Assembly (NCBI GenBank): GCA_964059195.1 | Contig: CAXKWD010000005.1 | Coordinates: 92,579,882 to 92,643,881, forward strand | DNA from: Ectobius pallidus | Lineage: Eukaryota; Arthropoda; Insecta; Blattodea; Ectobiidae | Length of the DNA stretch: 64,000 bases | Direction: 5' to 3' | Part shown: positions 24,573-35,010 of the stretch, one piece after another | Numbering within the stretch: the stretch's first letter is position 1 | Layout of the letters: each line of letters begins with the position of its first letter | Translations under genes and position numbers: made by a program | The notes under the pieces: model-generated | The model's database searches: none | The model's input: the letters and a program-made list of their open reading frames with translations, nothing else | What the model was told of the DNA's origin: nothing

Positions 24573-25410
24573 TCCCTTTAGGCAGGCCTACAGGCGGAGG
24601 TAGATTTCGAAGTGCTTTTGGTTTAATTTATTGTCGCTGCATAGCACTCTTCTTCTTTAGCCTTGGCATGGCAAACCTGCAGTAATAAGAACTGAATTCG
24701 GTAAAGAGGAAGAGCCTACAATGATTTGTTTTGACAAGAAGAATAGGATATAATATTCTGGGAGGCCGTGCGCAAGATTAGCAATGAATAAAATTAGCAA
24801 AGCCGCTAAACAAGACAAAATTATGATATTATAATAATTCTTTTAAGTGTTGTTATTTTCAAACATTAAAATCTCGCGTCATATGAGAGCTATCAAGAAA
24901 CTATTTATTGATTTGCAGAGTACTCATCAAGAGCTTTTCAACGATACCCCACAAGACGTGGTTTCAAAAGTTTCGAATTTTCATCCCCCACCCCCACCCT
25001 CACTCGAACCCCCGAATCGTTGGTGTCACTGTGAACTCCATAGGGAGTACTCTAATTTATTCAAACAAAGTTTCCCTCTATACTTCATAGGGGCCGAGAT
25101 ATAAATGTTTAAAAATTTCAACCCCCTCCCCCGACCACCCCCTTGGGCCAATTTTGCCCATTAACGAACTTGTCCGAACTATTGGGCCTAGAAATAACAT
25201 AATAAAATTTGGTTCAAATATCTTCAAAATTACGGCCGCTATCGTGTAAAGATATATATATATATATATAAATATCACAAAATTTTTTTTTGAACGGGCG
25301 GTGGTTTCGTACTTAGGGGAGCATGAAACGTAAAGATATGAAAGAATTTTTCGAAAATCATAACATGGTATCCATTGCAATAGGTAGATTTTTCTTCGAA
25401 ATCTACCTAA
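24573..25410 (+). mobile_element. Helitron/Helentron-like element, copy B
   Basis: Starts TCCCTTTAGGCAGG after an A run and ends with hairpin ggtagatttttcttcgaaatctacc followed by TAA. There is no clear TSD, and the flanks on both sides are A-rich. Contains the conserved core with a short CCCCCA run at about 24984-25000 and a TA microsatellite (about 25250-25270). It interrupts the last ~30 codons of the host retrotransposon. Confidence 0.72.
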
Positions 25411-25749
25411 AAAGCCCAAGGTAAGACTTTTAGCAGAGAACTAAAGTAGTATCTACTGGAAAGGCCACTGTACCACCTCGAGGAATATTTTAATCTAGCC
25501 TGAGAGGTCACTAACTAATTTCTTTAGTGTCTATTGAATTTTTATCCTGTTTAATTCTATCTCTCTTATATGCATTTTCTTCATACTATTGTAATTGCGC
25601 TCTCCATATTATATTCTCATGTTGTTAATTTATTTTAAGAGACAATGTCCTGTATTGTTCTCTCCATATTGTATTTTGGTGAAGTGGAAGAAAGAATCAC
25701 TAGGTTCTAACTTTATCAGACTAAATATTAAATTGAATTGAATTGAATA

Positions 25750-26153
25750 TATTAATAACATAATTATATGTGGCTTTAGGCTTTCTTTGTGTTGTGAATG
25801 TAGAAGATGGCAGCAGAGCAATCTGTCAAAAGTTTGGAGTCAGTCCTTCTCAATAATACAAGACAAGTTATAGACCTACCTATTATTACAGTTTGCATAA
25901 TATGTGTATATTAACTGAAAATATGTTACAAGATTGTAAAGTAATATCTAAGTGATTTATTTCTGAGTTTTGTGCTTGGTTAGAATTTGGTTATGATAAA
26001 CTATCATAACATGATTTAGTTGCTGGCTCTCTTCAGTTTTGTCTGTAGGCTAAATATTTATTACTGTATCTTGATTTTATACTTAACCTCTGTTTTTTAA
26101 GTATCTCTTGCAGATGTGTAAAATACTTGAATAATATTTTATTTGTATTGCAG
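25750..26153. other. Intron 4 right end, unassigned
   Basis: AT-rich sequence between the non-LTR tail and the exon 5 acceptor; nothing recognised. Confidence 0.5.
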
Positions 26154-26321
26154 GTATGTCACATTGTATTGGGTTTGCGGCCTGTTTCAAGAGAGGAGGA
26201 GGGAGATATTGTAAAGGGTTGGCTAGAGCGAGAAGAAAGGCGTGGGTTTAGAGTTGGACAATTTTGGTACCTGATTGCAATGGACTGGTGGAGAAATTGG
26301 ACAGACTATGTCTCTTATAGG
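26154..26321 (+). CDS. USP32: USP32 exon 5: start of DUSP domain
   Basis: Acceptor gtattgcag, donor gtaagg; 56 complete codons. VCHIVLGLRPVSREEEGDI precedes GWLEREERRGF and FWYLIAMDWWRNWTDYV. The GWLERE start and the paired-Trp MDWW...W pattern are typical of DUSP domains of USP4/11/15/32, which act as protein-interaction modules. Phase 0 at both ends, so exon 6 could be skipped only with a frame change because exon 6 ends in phase 2. Confidence 0.96.
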
Positions 26322-27249
26322 GTAAGGCACTTGTTATATGGCATTAATATTATAAGAGAAGAATCATGCAGAAGCAGAAAACCTAGAAATAATTCATGTG
26401 ACGAACTCCAGCACACTTCATTCTAAGAGATAATAGAACCCCAAAATAAATTTGATTTTTATAATAGTAACAGGTTATATAACTAGGGACCGTATTTTTT
26501 GGTAAAATAAAATGGCTGATTTTGGTGTTAACTTCCTTCTGTTTCATGGGTATTTCGCAAAATAAAATATTTTATGTAATTATCCTTAAGGGAATGTTAC
26601 AGCACTGTAATCCTTAGTATACTGTAATAAATAATAACACATTTTTAGAAATTAAATATATAATTTAAAATCCTGTAAAGAGACTTATTAACTCTGTGAT
26701 TATACTCTTATTGCTGTTGAAATCTCTGTGACTTCCAAGAAGATTTCAATGGTAACCCGAGCCATGGAAGCTGAAGATCTTATCTTACATTGTTGTTATT
26801 CATTTTGCTTTGTTCACTGTAGCAATCTGCAAGTTTAATGTAGGAAGTCATTGGTTTTCATCTCGATATTTACATTAAATATTCAGATGAAAATGTGTCC
26901 TGAATAGTAAACTAAAGCAGCATATTATTCTGTTTAGTATGCAGCAACTGTACTTACGAACCATACACATGAATTATCCAGACTTGTACAGATCTTCTCT
27001 ATCTCTAGATCTCTACAGACCTTGCTATAGATTGTAACACATCTGCAGTGTTTAAAATATACCATGATTTTTTAGGTATATAATTATTTGGGTAGGGGTC
27101 AGTAGGGGTCAAACTTGTCGGCTAAGCAAGAGTTCACACATTCAATTTCTGGCATAGGAAAAAATTTCCTTAATGCTTTTAAATATTCTTATACCATTTT
27201 TTAAAAATTCAAAATTTTCTGCATTAATTATTCACATTCTACTTTGCAG
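26322..27249. other. Intron 5, no mobile element recognised
   Basis: One of the few introns in the window without visible transposon ends. AT-rich, no open coding sequence of note. Confidence 0.5.
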
Positions 27250-27542
27250 GCTGGTAGTGAGAGCCCCCTGAGCAGCTCAACAAATGGCAGCAGTCCAGGA
27301 AGCAACACTGGCAGCTTGAAGCGTGCTGGACGTCTGTCAGGAAGACGTATGCAGCAACAGTCATCTCTTGTGGAGGATAGTGTAGCCTTAGACAACAGTT
27401 CGGTTGTTGTTACTGGAATAAGTCCTTTGGACTCCTCTGTGCCATGGGATGCCCTTGGTTGGCAGCAGCGTGCACTGGGAGCAAGTCCTAAGAAAGCAAG
27501 TTCCAGTTCACTCAGTCTTCTTGGTGCCCAGGACTGTTCAAG
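27250..27542 (+). CDS. USP32: USP32 exon 6: Ser/Gly-rich insert in DUSP domain
   Basis: Acceptor actttgcag, donor gtatag. The product is a low-complexity linker: SPLSSSTNGSSPGSNTGSL, basic LKRAGRLSGRRM, then LGASPKKASSSSLSLLG. I recognise no domain. In vertebrate USP32 the two halves of the DUSP region are also separated by a long disordered linker, but its sequence is not alignable by eye. It is accepted as coding because the frame is open for 293 bases, codon usage is GC-richer than the flanks, and both splice phases fit the neighbours. Confidence 0.88.
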
Positions 27543-28560
27543 GTATAGTGGTATTGCTTTTCTGCACTTTCCAAAGAATGAATGGAATGAGAAACTCATT
27601 TTCTTTTATGATATTGTAAATTGTCCATCCCATGGGTTTATGTGTTTGCAGCTGCAGTAGAACCTGATGTTTTATTTTGAGAATGAAAATTTGTCGCACT
27701 ATTTTATTCTGTCCTTTCCTCAAAGTGTTAATAATACTGTACGGCAAGAAATTGCCTACACTTCAGGGGAGATTCTTATGTTCTAATGCTTGCTGAGTAT
27801 GAAATTGCTTTTATTTTTCCTGTATCGCATATGATTTTTGTTATATACAACATAATAGCTTTTACTTTCTCATGTATAGGCTATGTAGTATAGAGAAATT
27901 ATGGTGATCATAACAAAAATTGAAATCGAGATATCATTGTCTGCCTGTTTGTATATCTGTCTGTCTGTCTGTGTGTAGACCCATTGTGGGTAAATGGTTC
28001 ATAGCAGTTTTTTGGATTATTTTTGGATTATGGACTTAGCTGGACTCTTATTGCCACTCATAAAATTTGGTTTCTGTTATTAAAATATTAGTAAGGGGAA
28101 TTTTATGAAACTTTTTCAAAATTTTGATTTTTGATGAAAATATTGTAATTTCACTTCAGAAACTCTGTTAGGGTATAATATTAATATTATTATTATTATT
28201 ATTATTATTATTATGTATATATATATATTCTCTAAGTAAGACTAATATTATATCTGAAGGAAATGTATTATTTATATTTTACAAAACAATTCGTAGATTA
28301 TAATTATTTTATCTCAATTTACAAGATTCCGCAGCCCTTAAGAAGTGTAAAAGAGGGGGTTCCAAATGTTATTGTATTGCAACAAATTGTATTGTAAACA
28401 GCATAAGAGGAATGTCTAGGAAGGTATGAAATAACTTCATATAATCCCTTAATCCAAATCTTAATTTTTTACCTTTGTTGTAACTAGATATAGAAAAAAC
28501 TGGATATTGAAAAATTTAATTTCTCATTATTGGAGAATTTGGAGAATTGGAGAGTTGGAG
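27543..28560. other. Intron 6 left part with simple repeats
   Basis: Contains (CTGT)n at about 27955-27975 and (ATT)n at about 28187-28215, followed by AT-rich sequence. Nothing else recognised. Confidence 0.5.
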
Positions 28561-28735
28561 AATTTAATCTTGTACCGGCACGTTGCCATGATAGCTCAGT
28601 TGGTTAGAGCATCGGCACGGAGAGCCGAAGTTCCTGGTTCAAATCCCGGCTATGGCATTGAATTTTTCATTCTGACTTCACGTGTCCATCTTAGCCTACA
28701 CACGGCCAGTGTGAAAGAATTATCATTCTCGTTAT
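28560..28735 (+). repeat. tRNA-derived SINE with internal cloverleaf
   Basis: Bases 28587-28659 can form a cloverleaf: acceptor gccatga/ctatggc, D arm gctc...gagc, anticodon stem tcggc/gccga and B box ggttcaaatcc. Position 33 is C, not T, and two stem pairs mismatch, so it is not a functional tRNA gene. The flanks gaatttaatcttgtaccggc and gaatttttcattctgac match the SINE units at 35011-35992, showing one family. Confidence 0.8.
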
Positions 28736-28736
28736 T

Positions 28737-28968
28737 AATTCCGGGGTGCGCTGGCAAAGAGAGTTAAGTCCACTTTCTTGTTACTGAGAATTAGAGCCCA
28801 ACATAGCTTTAGAGATGGATAAACCTATGAGGCACACATCCATAACTACCGTACAATTTTGAATTTGACTTACTGGACTTAACACATTTTTATCTATAAC
28901 TCTATGGACATATCTAAATTTTTTTAGGATGGTGGACTTAACTCTCTTTGCCCGTGCACCCCGGAATT
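28737..28968. mobile_element. Small foldback/MITE (232 bp)
   Basis: Ends aattccggggtgc / gcaccccggaatt are perfect inverted copies, followed inward by gagagttaagtccac / gtggacttaactctc. No certain TSD. It abuts the SINE at its left. Confidence 0.72.
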
Positions 28969-29028
28969 ATTTATCATAACTTACATAGATTTTTTAAAAT
29001 TCACAATTCATGTTCGCTGTGTTTTCAG

Positions 29029-29305
29029 GCCTCCTAGCATAACATCAAGTCCAAGTCATTCCCCTCGGCAGCCTAGAAAAGCTGTTCCTGGTTCCTCTGT
29101 TGGGCCTCCTCCTGCCCCAGGTCCAATAGATAATTCAGTTCTAGTGGCTACTCCTACTTGTAAAGTGGTGACATTAACAGGGGAAGGTGGAAAGCTGAAG
29201 CGAAATCTTATGCTAGTGAGGTGGTGTGACTTTGAATTGGTCCCTGATTCATTATGGAAAGCCTTGTTCCAGTGGTATGGAGGTTCTCCTGCTCTCCCTC
29301 GACAG
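29029..29305 (+). CDS. USP32: USP32 exon 7: linker and second part of DUSP
   Basis: Acceptor gtgttttcag, donor gtgtgt. It begins by completing an Arg codon, then a Pro/Ser-rich linker (SITSSPSHSPRQPRK, PPPAPGP). Conserved sequence follows: VVTLTGEGGKLKRN and LVPDSLWKALFQWYGGSPAL. The SLWKALFQWYG motif is the C-terminal hallmark of DUSP domains, and the PDNSxLV/LTLEGGxLKR style lead-in is shared with USP32. Phase 0 end. Confidence 0.95.
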
Positions 29306-29509
29306 GTGTGTTATCTTGTAGTTTGTCATGTTTCCTATTTTAATATTGGAAATAATTTTAAATGGACTGTAGAACTTCATAAGCAGAGCAACCTACATTA
29401 TGCTTTACTTTTTTAATATAATTTTATTATGCTTTATCCTTTTGATGATTATGCTTTGTTATCAATATTAATATTGGATGGAAATCTACAGTGAAGTGTT
29501 GATATTTGT

Positions 29510-29709
29510 AGCAAGATTGAGATCGGAAATATTCACACTAAACTTCACTAAAAAGTATATTTACCCAGGATGATCATTTCAATGGGTCTTCCCACCGTCA
29601 TCAGCTGATTCCGACTGATGATGGTGGGAAGACCCATTGAAATGATCATCCTGGGTAAATATATCTTTTCGTGAAGTTTAGTGTGTATATTTCCGTTCTC
29701 AATCTTGCT
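29510..29709. repeat. Foldback with ~97-bp arms
   Basis: Arms 29510-29606 and 29611-29709 are inverted copies; the outward reading contains gatgatggtgggaagaccca and atgatcatcctgggtaaata. Almost no spacer, so the DNA can fold into a long hairpin. Similar in plan to the Penelope-like foldbacks, but no protein sequence was recognised here. Confidence 0.78.
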
Positions 29710-29913
29710 AAAGATGCTTCGTTATGTTTTATTTTTGTTATATCACATTTCTTTCATAGAAATAAACTTCAGTATCTTGAATGAATTTTTTTGTGACAGT
29801 AGAGTAAGTTTGTCTTACAAAAATAATATTAAATTAACAAAAACACACCACAATTAGAGAAGAATGCTAAAGAATGAAAATCTAGTCATTTATGTCATTC
29901 TCATTCTCTACAC

Positions 29914-30162
29914 CAGGGGTTCTCAAAGTGTGGTCCGCGGACCCCTGGGGGTCTGCAGGCATGGTTTAAGGGGTCTGCGGGAGATTTTTTAATCTTAATT
30001 TATAAAACACTCGTACCAATAACACCCGCTATTTCTGCAAACAAAAAATTTTCATTCTTATTACAAAATGTGTAGGTGGCGTATGTGCATGTTTTAGGGG
30101 TCCACAATGACAACATTAATAATTAAAGGGGTCCTCGAATAAAGGAAGTTTGAGAACCCCTG
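29914..30162. mobile_element. Short hAT MITE (249 bp)
   Basis: Ends caggggttctcaaa / tttgagaacccctg with 8-bp duplication ctctacac at 29906-29913 and 30163-30170. This end sequence is typical of a widespread hAT group in animals. No coding. Confidence 0.95.
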
Positions 30163-30164
30163 CT

Positions 30165-30573
30165 CTACACCATACTCTCGAAGTTGATTAATTGCAAGCT
30201 GTAGGTGAATGCTTTGACCATTTCTTTCATATTATCTTTTGAATCTTCCATATGCTGCCATAATTGAGGTATGTATGCTGCTAGGACCACCTGAAGTTGA
30301 ACCATGCCCATCACACTGTTTTGGAGAGCTATCTTAGAATTTTCTATATGCATTTGGACAATGAACTTCTTTTCAAAATTAATACATTCTGAACATAAGG
30401 TACATAAAAGATTCCCCCTTTTCAGCCATGGAAAAGTCTGTGGGAAACTCACGAACCCTTTGAATTGCCTTTATGGCAATTTTTGGCATGCTGGTGTTCG
30501 ATAGATGTGAACTGATCTCATTCAGATTGTGTAGCTGTGCTCTGACCATAAGATGTTTATGGTTGCTGGACAC
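30165..30573 (-). pseudogene. Relic of a CGGBP1/hAT-type zinc-finger protein
   Basis: Two overlapping minus frames together read NHKHLMVRAQLHNLNEISSH, KAIQRVREFPTDFS, then NLLCTLCSECINFEKKFIVQ and MHIENSKIALQNSV. RVxEF...L-C-x-x-C...H is the pattern of the BED-like zinc finger shared by CGGBP1 and related hAT transposases. A frame change lies near 30430. Inferred to be a decayed transposase; the family call rests on the short motif. Confidence 0.55.
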
Positions 30574-31165
30574 ATTTTTTATTCTTGCAATACTCTATTT
30601 TTCAATTTTAAACAAGCAGGTAGTATTTCAAGAATTATCTTTATATTACATACTGTGCTTTTAAAACTTATTTTATTTAGACCCTTATACCCCCAAAATA
30701 ATGTTTTGATTAGCAACCACATGTCGAAAGCCCTGTTATGCTTTTTATTCTTATTATGCTCTGTTCATAATTTTTCTTAAATTATTAATGCTATTTTCAG
30801 GTTATACTGCCAAAAAACAGTCAACAAGTGGAGTTAGAATTATATCCCTTGAACCTACGCTTACTGAGGCATCAGGCTCAGCCTGCCCGAGCTCCTCAAA
30901 CTACCTGGTCTGGGATGGTTGGTGGTTATGGAGCTGCAGCACTTAGTAAGAAATTTTTACCCATAATTCTCACACCCAGCAGGGTATTTTGTTCTTAACA
31001 CTCATATAATACTAAGACTAAGACATTATTTTTAGGGAAGTATAGACCTGAAGATTTTTCACTTTAGCAGAATTATACTTACAGTGAAATTTCTCATAAT
31101 TGCATTATGTTAACTGGCAAAGCCAGAATAATGACCTTTTTCAAAGTGATTTGAATCCCAAAGTT
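30574..31165. other. End of intron 7, exon 8 and start of intron 8
   Basis: Apart from exon 8 (30801-30945) this stretch is AT-rich without recognised elements. Confidence 0.5.
30801..30945 (+). CDS. USP32: USP32 exon 8: end of DUSP domain
   Basis: Acceptor ctattttcag, donor gtaaga. The product reads VILPKNSQQVELELYPLNLR, then LLRHQAQPARAPQTTWSGM and a Gly/Ala-rich end. The VIxxNSxxxELELxP pattern closes the DUSP fold in USP32. It ends in phase 1; exon 9 completes a Ser codon. Confidence 0.94.
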
Positions 31166-31168
31166 TAA

Positions 31169-31889
31169 GGGGGCTTTCACACTGGATCGATCAAGCGACC
31201 GACCGACCGATATAACGAACCTATAGACAGCAGTGGTACCAGTCACATAGCATCGACCTCCAGCGATCAAAAATGAGCGAGAGGGATCAACTGGTCTGTG
31301 AAATGAAACCTGTCCGTTTTTCAATCGACGGTCGTTGGCAAATGGTGGCAGCACTTGGAAGCCTCGTACCCACCTGAATTTCAGAATTGATGCTGGAAGA
31401 TTTACCTTTCACAATAATGTCGTTTTAGACTCACATTTGAATGAAATAGATTTGCACGAATCCATTAAGGCACTTAAAACGGTATCTTCTTATGAAATAT
31501 AATTGTACAAATACAAATATACATCAAGTTGTTGCATCTAGCGGTGGGCGATCGAACTACAACAAACAACAAACCTCTTCGCTCGGCCGAAGCTTGAAGT
31601 AAACAGATGTAGCCTGAGATAGTAGGTCTAATATTTAACCCTACATCCCAACACATGTAGTATGATATTGTGCAGGTGATAAGCATACGTAGGCCTAATA
31701 AGGTAATATACTTTACATCTAATATACAGTGATGAGTAGACCTAGTAAAATCATATAGGTACATAACCTATAATATTTTCGTTGATCGATGACGCTCGAT
31801 GCTGTATGACAAGGAACTGAAATGTAGTCGAGAGCGCTCGATGGCAGTCGGTTGGTCTTGATCGATCGAAGCTCAGTGTGACAGGCCGC
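31169..31889. mobile_element. PIF/Harbinger-like MITE (721 bp)
   Basis: Flanked by TAA (31166-31168, 31890-31892). Ends gggggctttcacactgg and gcggcctgtcacactg (reverse complement of right end) correspond, followed inward on both sides by gatcgatcaag-type and accgac words. A 3-bp TWA duplication with a G-rich TIR fits PIF/Harbinger. No transposase seen. A TAGGCCTA octamer is inside (31690-31697). Confidence 0.75.
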
Positions 31890-32369
31890 TAAGAGATGGG
31901 AAAATTGCAAAATACCTATTATGATAGATTCTAGATTATCATGGCTGTGGTAGAGAATGGTACCATGGTTAAAGCAAAAGCACGGTTAGTCAGAAAATTG
32001 CATTATCCTTTACTAATTAAACATGTACATTACCATCAATAAGTTGCTCCTCAGCTTGGGTTATGTTTGGTACCCGGCAAAGGTTGGTATTTATCCTTAC
32101 CTTCCTTTCAGACTCATAGCAGGTAATAAAGTAGACAATGTTGACTATTGATTTCATCTGTTTTCTATTGGTGATTACCTTATTGCATCTGTTAAATTCA
32201 ACTGATATTCAATTTTAATGGATGTGATGAAACAATGGCAATGAGTCATGATAAGTAAATATCCAGTTGACTTTACGATTCCACCATCTTGGCCAACTCT
32301 CTTGGTAGATTGGTTATTCTGTGTGTATCTAAGCAAATTTGTGTCTTGCAGGTGGTGGTTATTCTATTC

Positions 32370-32790
32370 TATTCTATTGAGAAGCATGTGTTTTTAGTGG
32401 AAAATGTTTCTACAGAATGTGGAAATTACACAATAAAGGTGCAACAAATATTTTCCGAAAAGTTTCCGAATTCAAGAGTACCACATCGAGATACTGTGCG
32501 TGATTTAATAAAGAAATTTTGAGAAACAGGTTCAGTGCATGATGTTGGGGGGAGTGATGGACAGACTGTATTAACAGAAGAAAAATGGCTGATATTTCGG
32601 ATACAATACAAAAACCCCATTGAAATCAATAAGCAATTTGGCCCAACAAACTGGCATTTCTCTCAGGTCCGTACATAGAGCACTCAGGAAAGAACTCGAA
32701 TTATAACATAACCATACTCCAATGCTGCCACCTGAATTCCGTTTCTTAGCGTTTTCTTGCCTCTACAAGAGCTGCGGAGCGACTTATTGA
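32370..32790 (+). pseudogene. Relic of a DUF4817-type transposon protein
   Basis: Plus frame reads IEKHVFLVENVSTECGNYTI, KVQQIFSEKFPNSRVPHRDT, VRDLIKKF-stop, then continues in frame with ETGSVHDVGG and, after shifts, LAQQTGISLRSVHRALRKEL-like text. This is the helix-turn-helix N-terminus (DUF4817) common in insect mariner-superfamily elements. Stops and shifts make it non-functional; the catalytic part is absent. Confidence 0.78.
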
Positions 32791-32799
32791 TGGAACTGT

Positions 32800-33846
32800 A
32801 GTATGAAATATAGTATGAATAATATTGTAACTACAGTTCCTTTCTTTAGCCAGTTGGGTTGGATGCAGCTGGCATGGCAGCCAGTCACAGTGTTTCTTTT
32901 CACGAATCTGAAATTATATCCTTGCACCTAAAACCATGAGCTGATTCAAACTCTCACAAGTACAGTTACAAATTCAAACTAAACAAGGACCTGCATTCTC
33001 ATTATAATATGTTGAGAACTTACCCTACTACATCCCCCCATTTCTGTCACTTTTTAAGGAAAGTTTCATTCATACAGGTCAGTTCATCTTCTGAACTGCT
33101 TTATCCTATTTTTTTCATTTCTTCTAAGTTTGGTAGTTGATTAGTTACATTATTTTCCAAGTTTCCCTCTAAAATAGAAAGTAGATTCAGTGAGATTAAA
33201 GGATTTAAATACAAAAAGAAATGGGAAAAGGAGAGTCCTAAGCATTTTCCAAAGAAAAAACTAATGCAAGTAAATTTCATTTTTCTTAAAAAAAAATTCC
33301 AGAATTTTCTTAACATGGGATGACAGCATTTGGAACTGTCATATTCGAATGTAGGCCTTTATCTAGCTTGTGATTTTAATTGTATTTGTAAGAGCCTGAA
33401 TCATTACAAAGCTTGTGGTTTTAGTTGTGACGAAAAAAACACTGTTGCTGGCCAATATGTAAGTCACTTCCAGTTGGCCTGCATGTATTAAGCACTGTTT
33501 ATATTTGATTTTGTGAAGTTTAAATGTCCAATCAAATACACATTATATTTTTAAGTTATTGACTTGATTCTGGTTAGCAGGTCCAAAAATTTGACCAACA
33601 AACATTGCATATTGTAATTTCTGAAGTTAACAATATGAAATTCGAAAAGTGTATATGCAGATGTGCAGAAAAATCTATTATCTAGTTTTGTGGTTATAAA
33701 GATTTTACTGTCCTTTATCATAGTTTCTTTTGTTTGTTTGTATACTTCTCACATAACTATCTGTCATGTTTATGTTTTTGTTACTTAGTATTTATTTAAG
33801 CTGTACAACATTCATATCATACATACCCCATCCAATTTTGTTACAG
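32800..33846. other. Intron 8 right part, unassigned
   Basis: AT-rich, no transposon ends recognised. A minus frame 33101-33316 is unassigned. Confidence 0.5.
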
Positions 33847-34016
33847 GTACAACAGGTTATGCTTATGTATCAAATCTTCCGACTCCACCTAAGCGTTACC
33901 TAGCTTATGTGGCTGCTTTTAGTCGGATGGCTACTGTGAAGCAAGTGTATGATTTCTTGTGCTCTCGTCTGAGAATTCGACCGGAGGATATGAGATTATG
34001 GCACTATAGAGATGAG
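33847..34016 (+). CDS. USP32: USP32 exon 9: ubiquitin-like domain, first part
   Basis: Acceptor tttgttacag, donor gtaagg. Short Gly/Tyr start, then PPKRYLAYVAAFSRMATVKQ, VYDFLCSRLRIRPEDMRLW and HYRDE. This is the beta-grasp ubiquitin-like module between DUSP and catalytic domain in USP4/15/32 relatives. Phase 2 in, phase 0 out. Intron 9 beyond it holds the tandem SINE array and the SINE at 36248-36513. Confidence 0.95.
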
Positions 34017-34249
34017 GTAAGGACCTTCAAACAGTTTTTTCCTCTTTTCCTCACAAATCTTCGATGGTTTGAGGAATTTAAAGTGAAACATAATAGTACT
34101 CGTATTATCTATAAGTGCCAGAAGTAATATTTCAAAGCCTACAGTCGTTCAGCTTGTTAATTCCCACTCCATTAAAATCTTATATGCTAAAAATGTGATC
34201 ATTTCCTGCGCTGAGAAGTCTGTGACACATTGAACCCTGTGCCAACTAT

Positions 34250-34420
34250 GGCTAATCAATCAATCAATCAATATTTAGTTTGCTGTGAGCATCAAGAAGA
34301 TGCTATGAATGAATGAATGAATGAATGAATTTAGCCAATAAGATCCCATGAAGGGCAATGGCCTCCTGTCCTCATGTGGTGAGCTGGTCCACATGATTTT
34401 AATCTATTTAGTTTCTTCCT
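34250..34420 (-). mobile_element. RTE-type 3' end fragment and (CAAT)n repeat
   Basis: A (CAAT)n tract at 34253-34273 is followed by (GAAT)n at 34305-34330. Read on the minus strand, agctcaccacatgag, aggaggccNtNgcccttca and then (ATTC)n match in order the 3' end of the RTE element at 52210-52318. A 3' UTR fragment of that family. Confidence 0.78.
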
Positions 34421-34998
34421 TTCGAAGGTGCATATTTGATAGTCACTACACTTAAAAGATTTGGCACTGAGTAATCAGTCTATGACCAGGTTGGTATTAG
34501 ATAGGCCATATAAAATATGATAAATTTTAAATACAAAAAAAAACATAGATTAATACAAATACAGCAGAATAATTTAAACGAACGCCTAGAAATGAAATAC
34601 AAATTAATATGAATTGATATGAAAATTTTGCACTATAGAAGGATGTTAACAGAAGAGTCAAAAAATTCCTTTAGATCATAAAAGGGATTTTCTACTAGCC
34701 AGCATTGCAAGGCTGTTTTAAATTGGTTAAAGACCAAGTCAGGTGCCCCTTGCGATAACTTACTGAACATGGCAACACCAATCGAGCTAAACAATTTTTT
34801 TGGCTTGCTCAGTTGAACATCTTGGTCAGAAACATGATAATTATATCTTTGTGATAACTATGTAATTTAGACCTATAAATATAAATATGAACATGCCTAT
34901 GGCTCATAACCCTTTCCTCTCAGCTAAATTTCACTGCCACTAGTTCAAGGGATTTGGATAAACAGTAACAAATTATTCATGTGGTCATTCAGTCAAAC
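34421..34998. other. Intron 9, unassigned stretch
   Basis: AT-rich sequence; nothing recognised before the SINE array. Confidence 0.45.
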
Positions 34999-35010
34999 AA
35001 TGGGATAAGT

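Larger units (their letters stand above)
20986..25749 (+). mobile_element. CR1/Jockey-type non-LTR retrotransposon with two nested insertions
   Basis: Encodes an AP-endonuclease (LHQNIQYLSNKLESL, ILILTEHGLN, ILLGDLNIN, LSDHYAQMIEV) and a reverse transcriptase (VKPIFKKGDKSEISNYRPIT, QHGFRKEYST, GIFLDLSKAFDCVNH, GVPQGSVLGPIFF, LSYADDTTL). ORF1 is absent, suggesting 5' truncation. Frameshifts near 21300 and 22855 break it. A mariner (23415-24159) and a Helitron-like copy (24573-25410) split its 3' coding part, which resumes as EYFNLA-stop near 25490. The 3' end has a (TTGAA)n tail at about 25733-25749. Confidence 0.92.

Noticed and set aside
28507..28767. Open frame reading MIAQLVRASARRAEVPGSNP
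   Set aside because: This is the translation of the tRNA-like SINE head (A and B boxes), a common false gene in databases.
32771..32800. Word gctgcggagcgacttattga as a regulatory site
   Set aside because: It also occurs at 58398 with small changes, so it is better explained as a repeat fragment.
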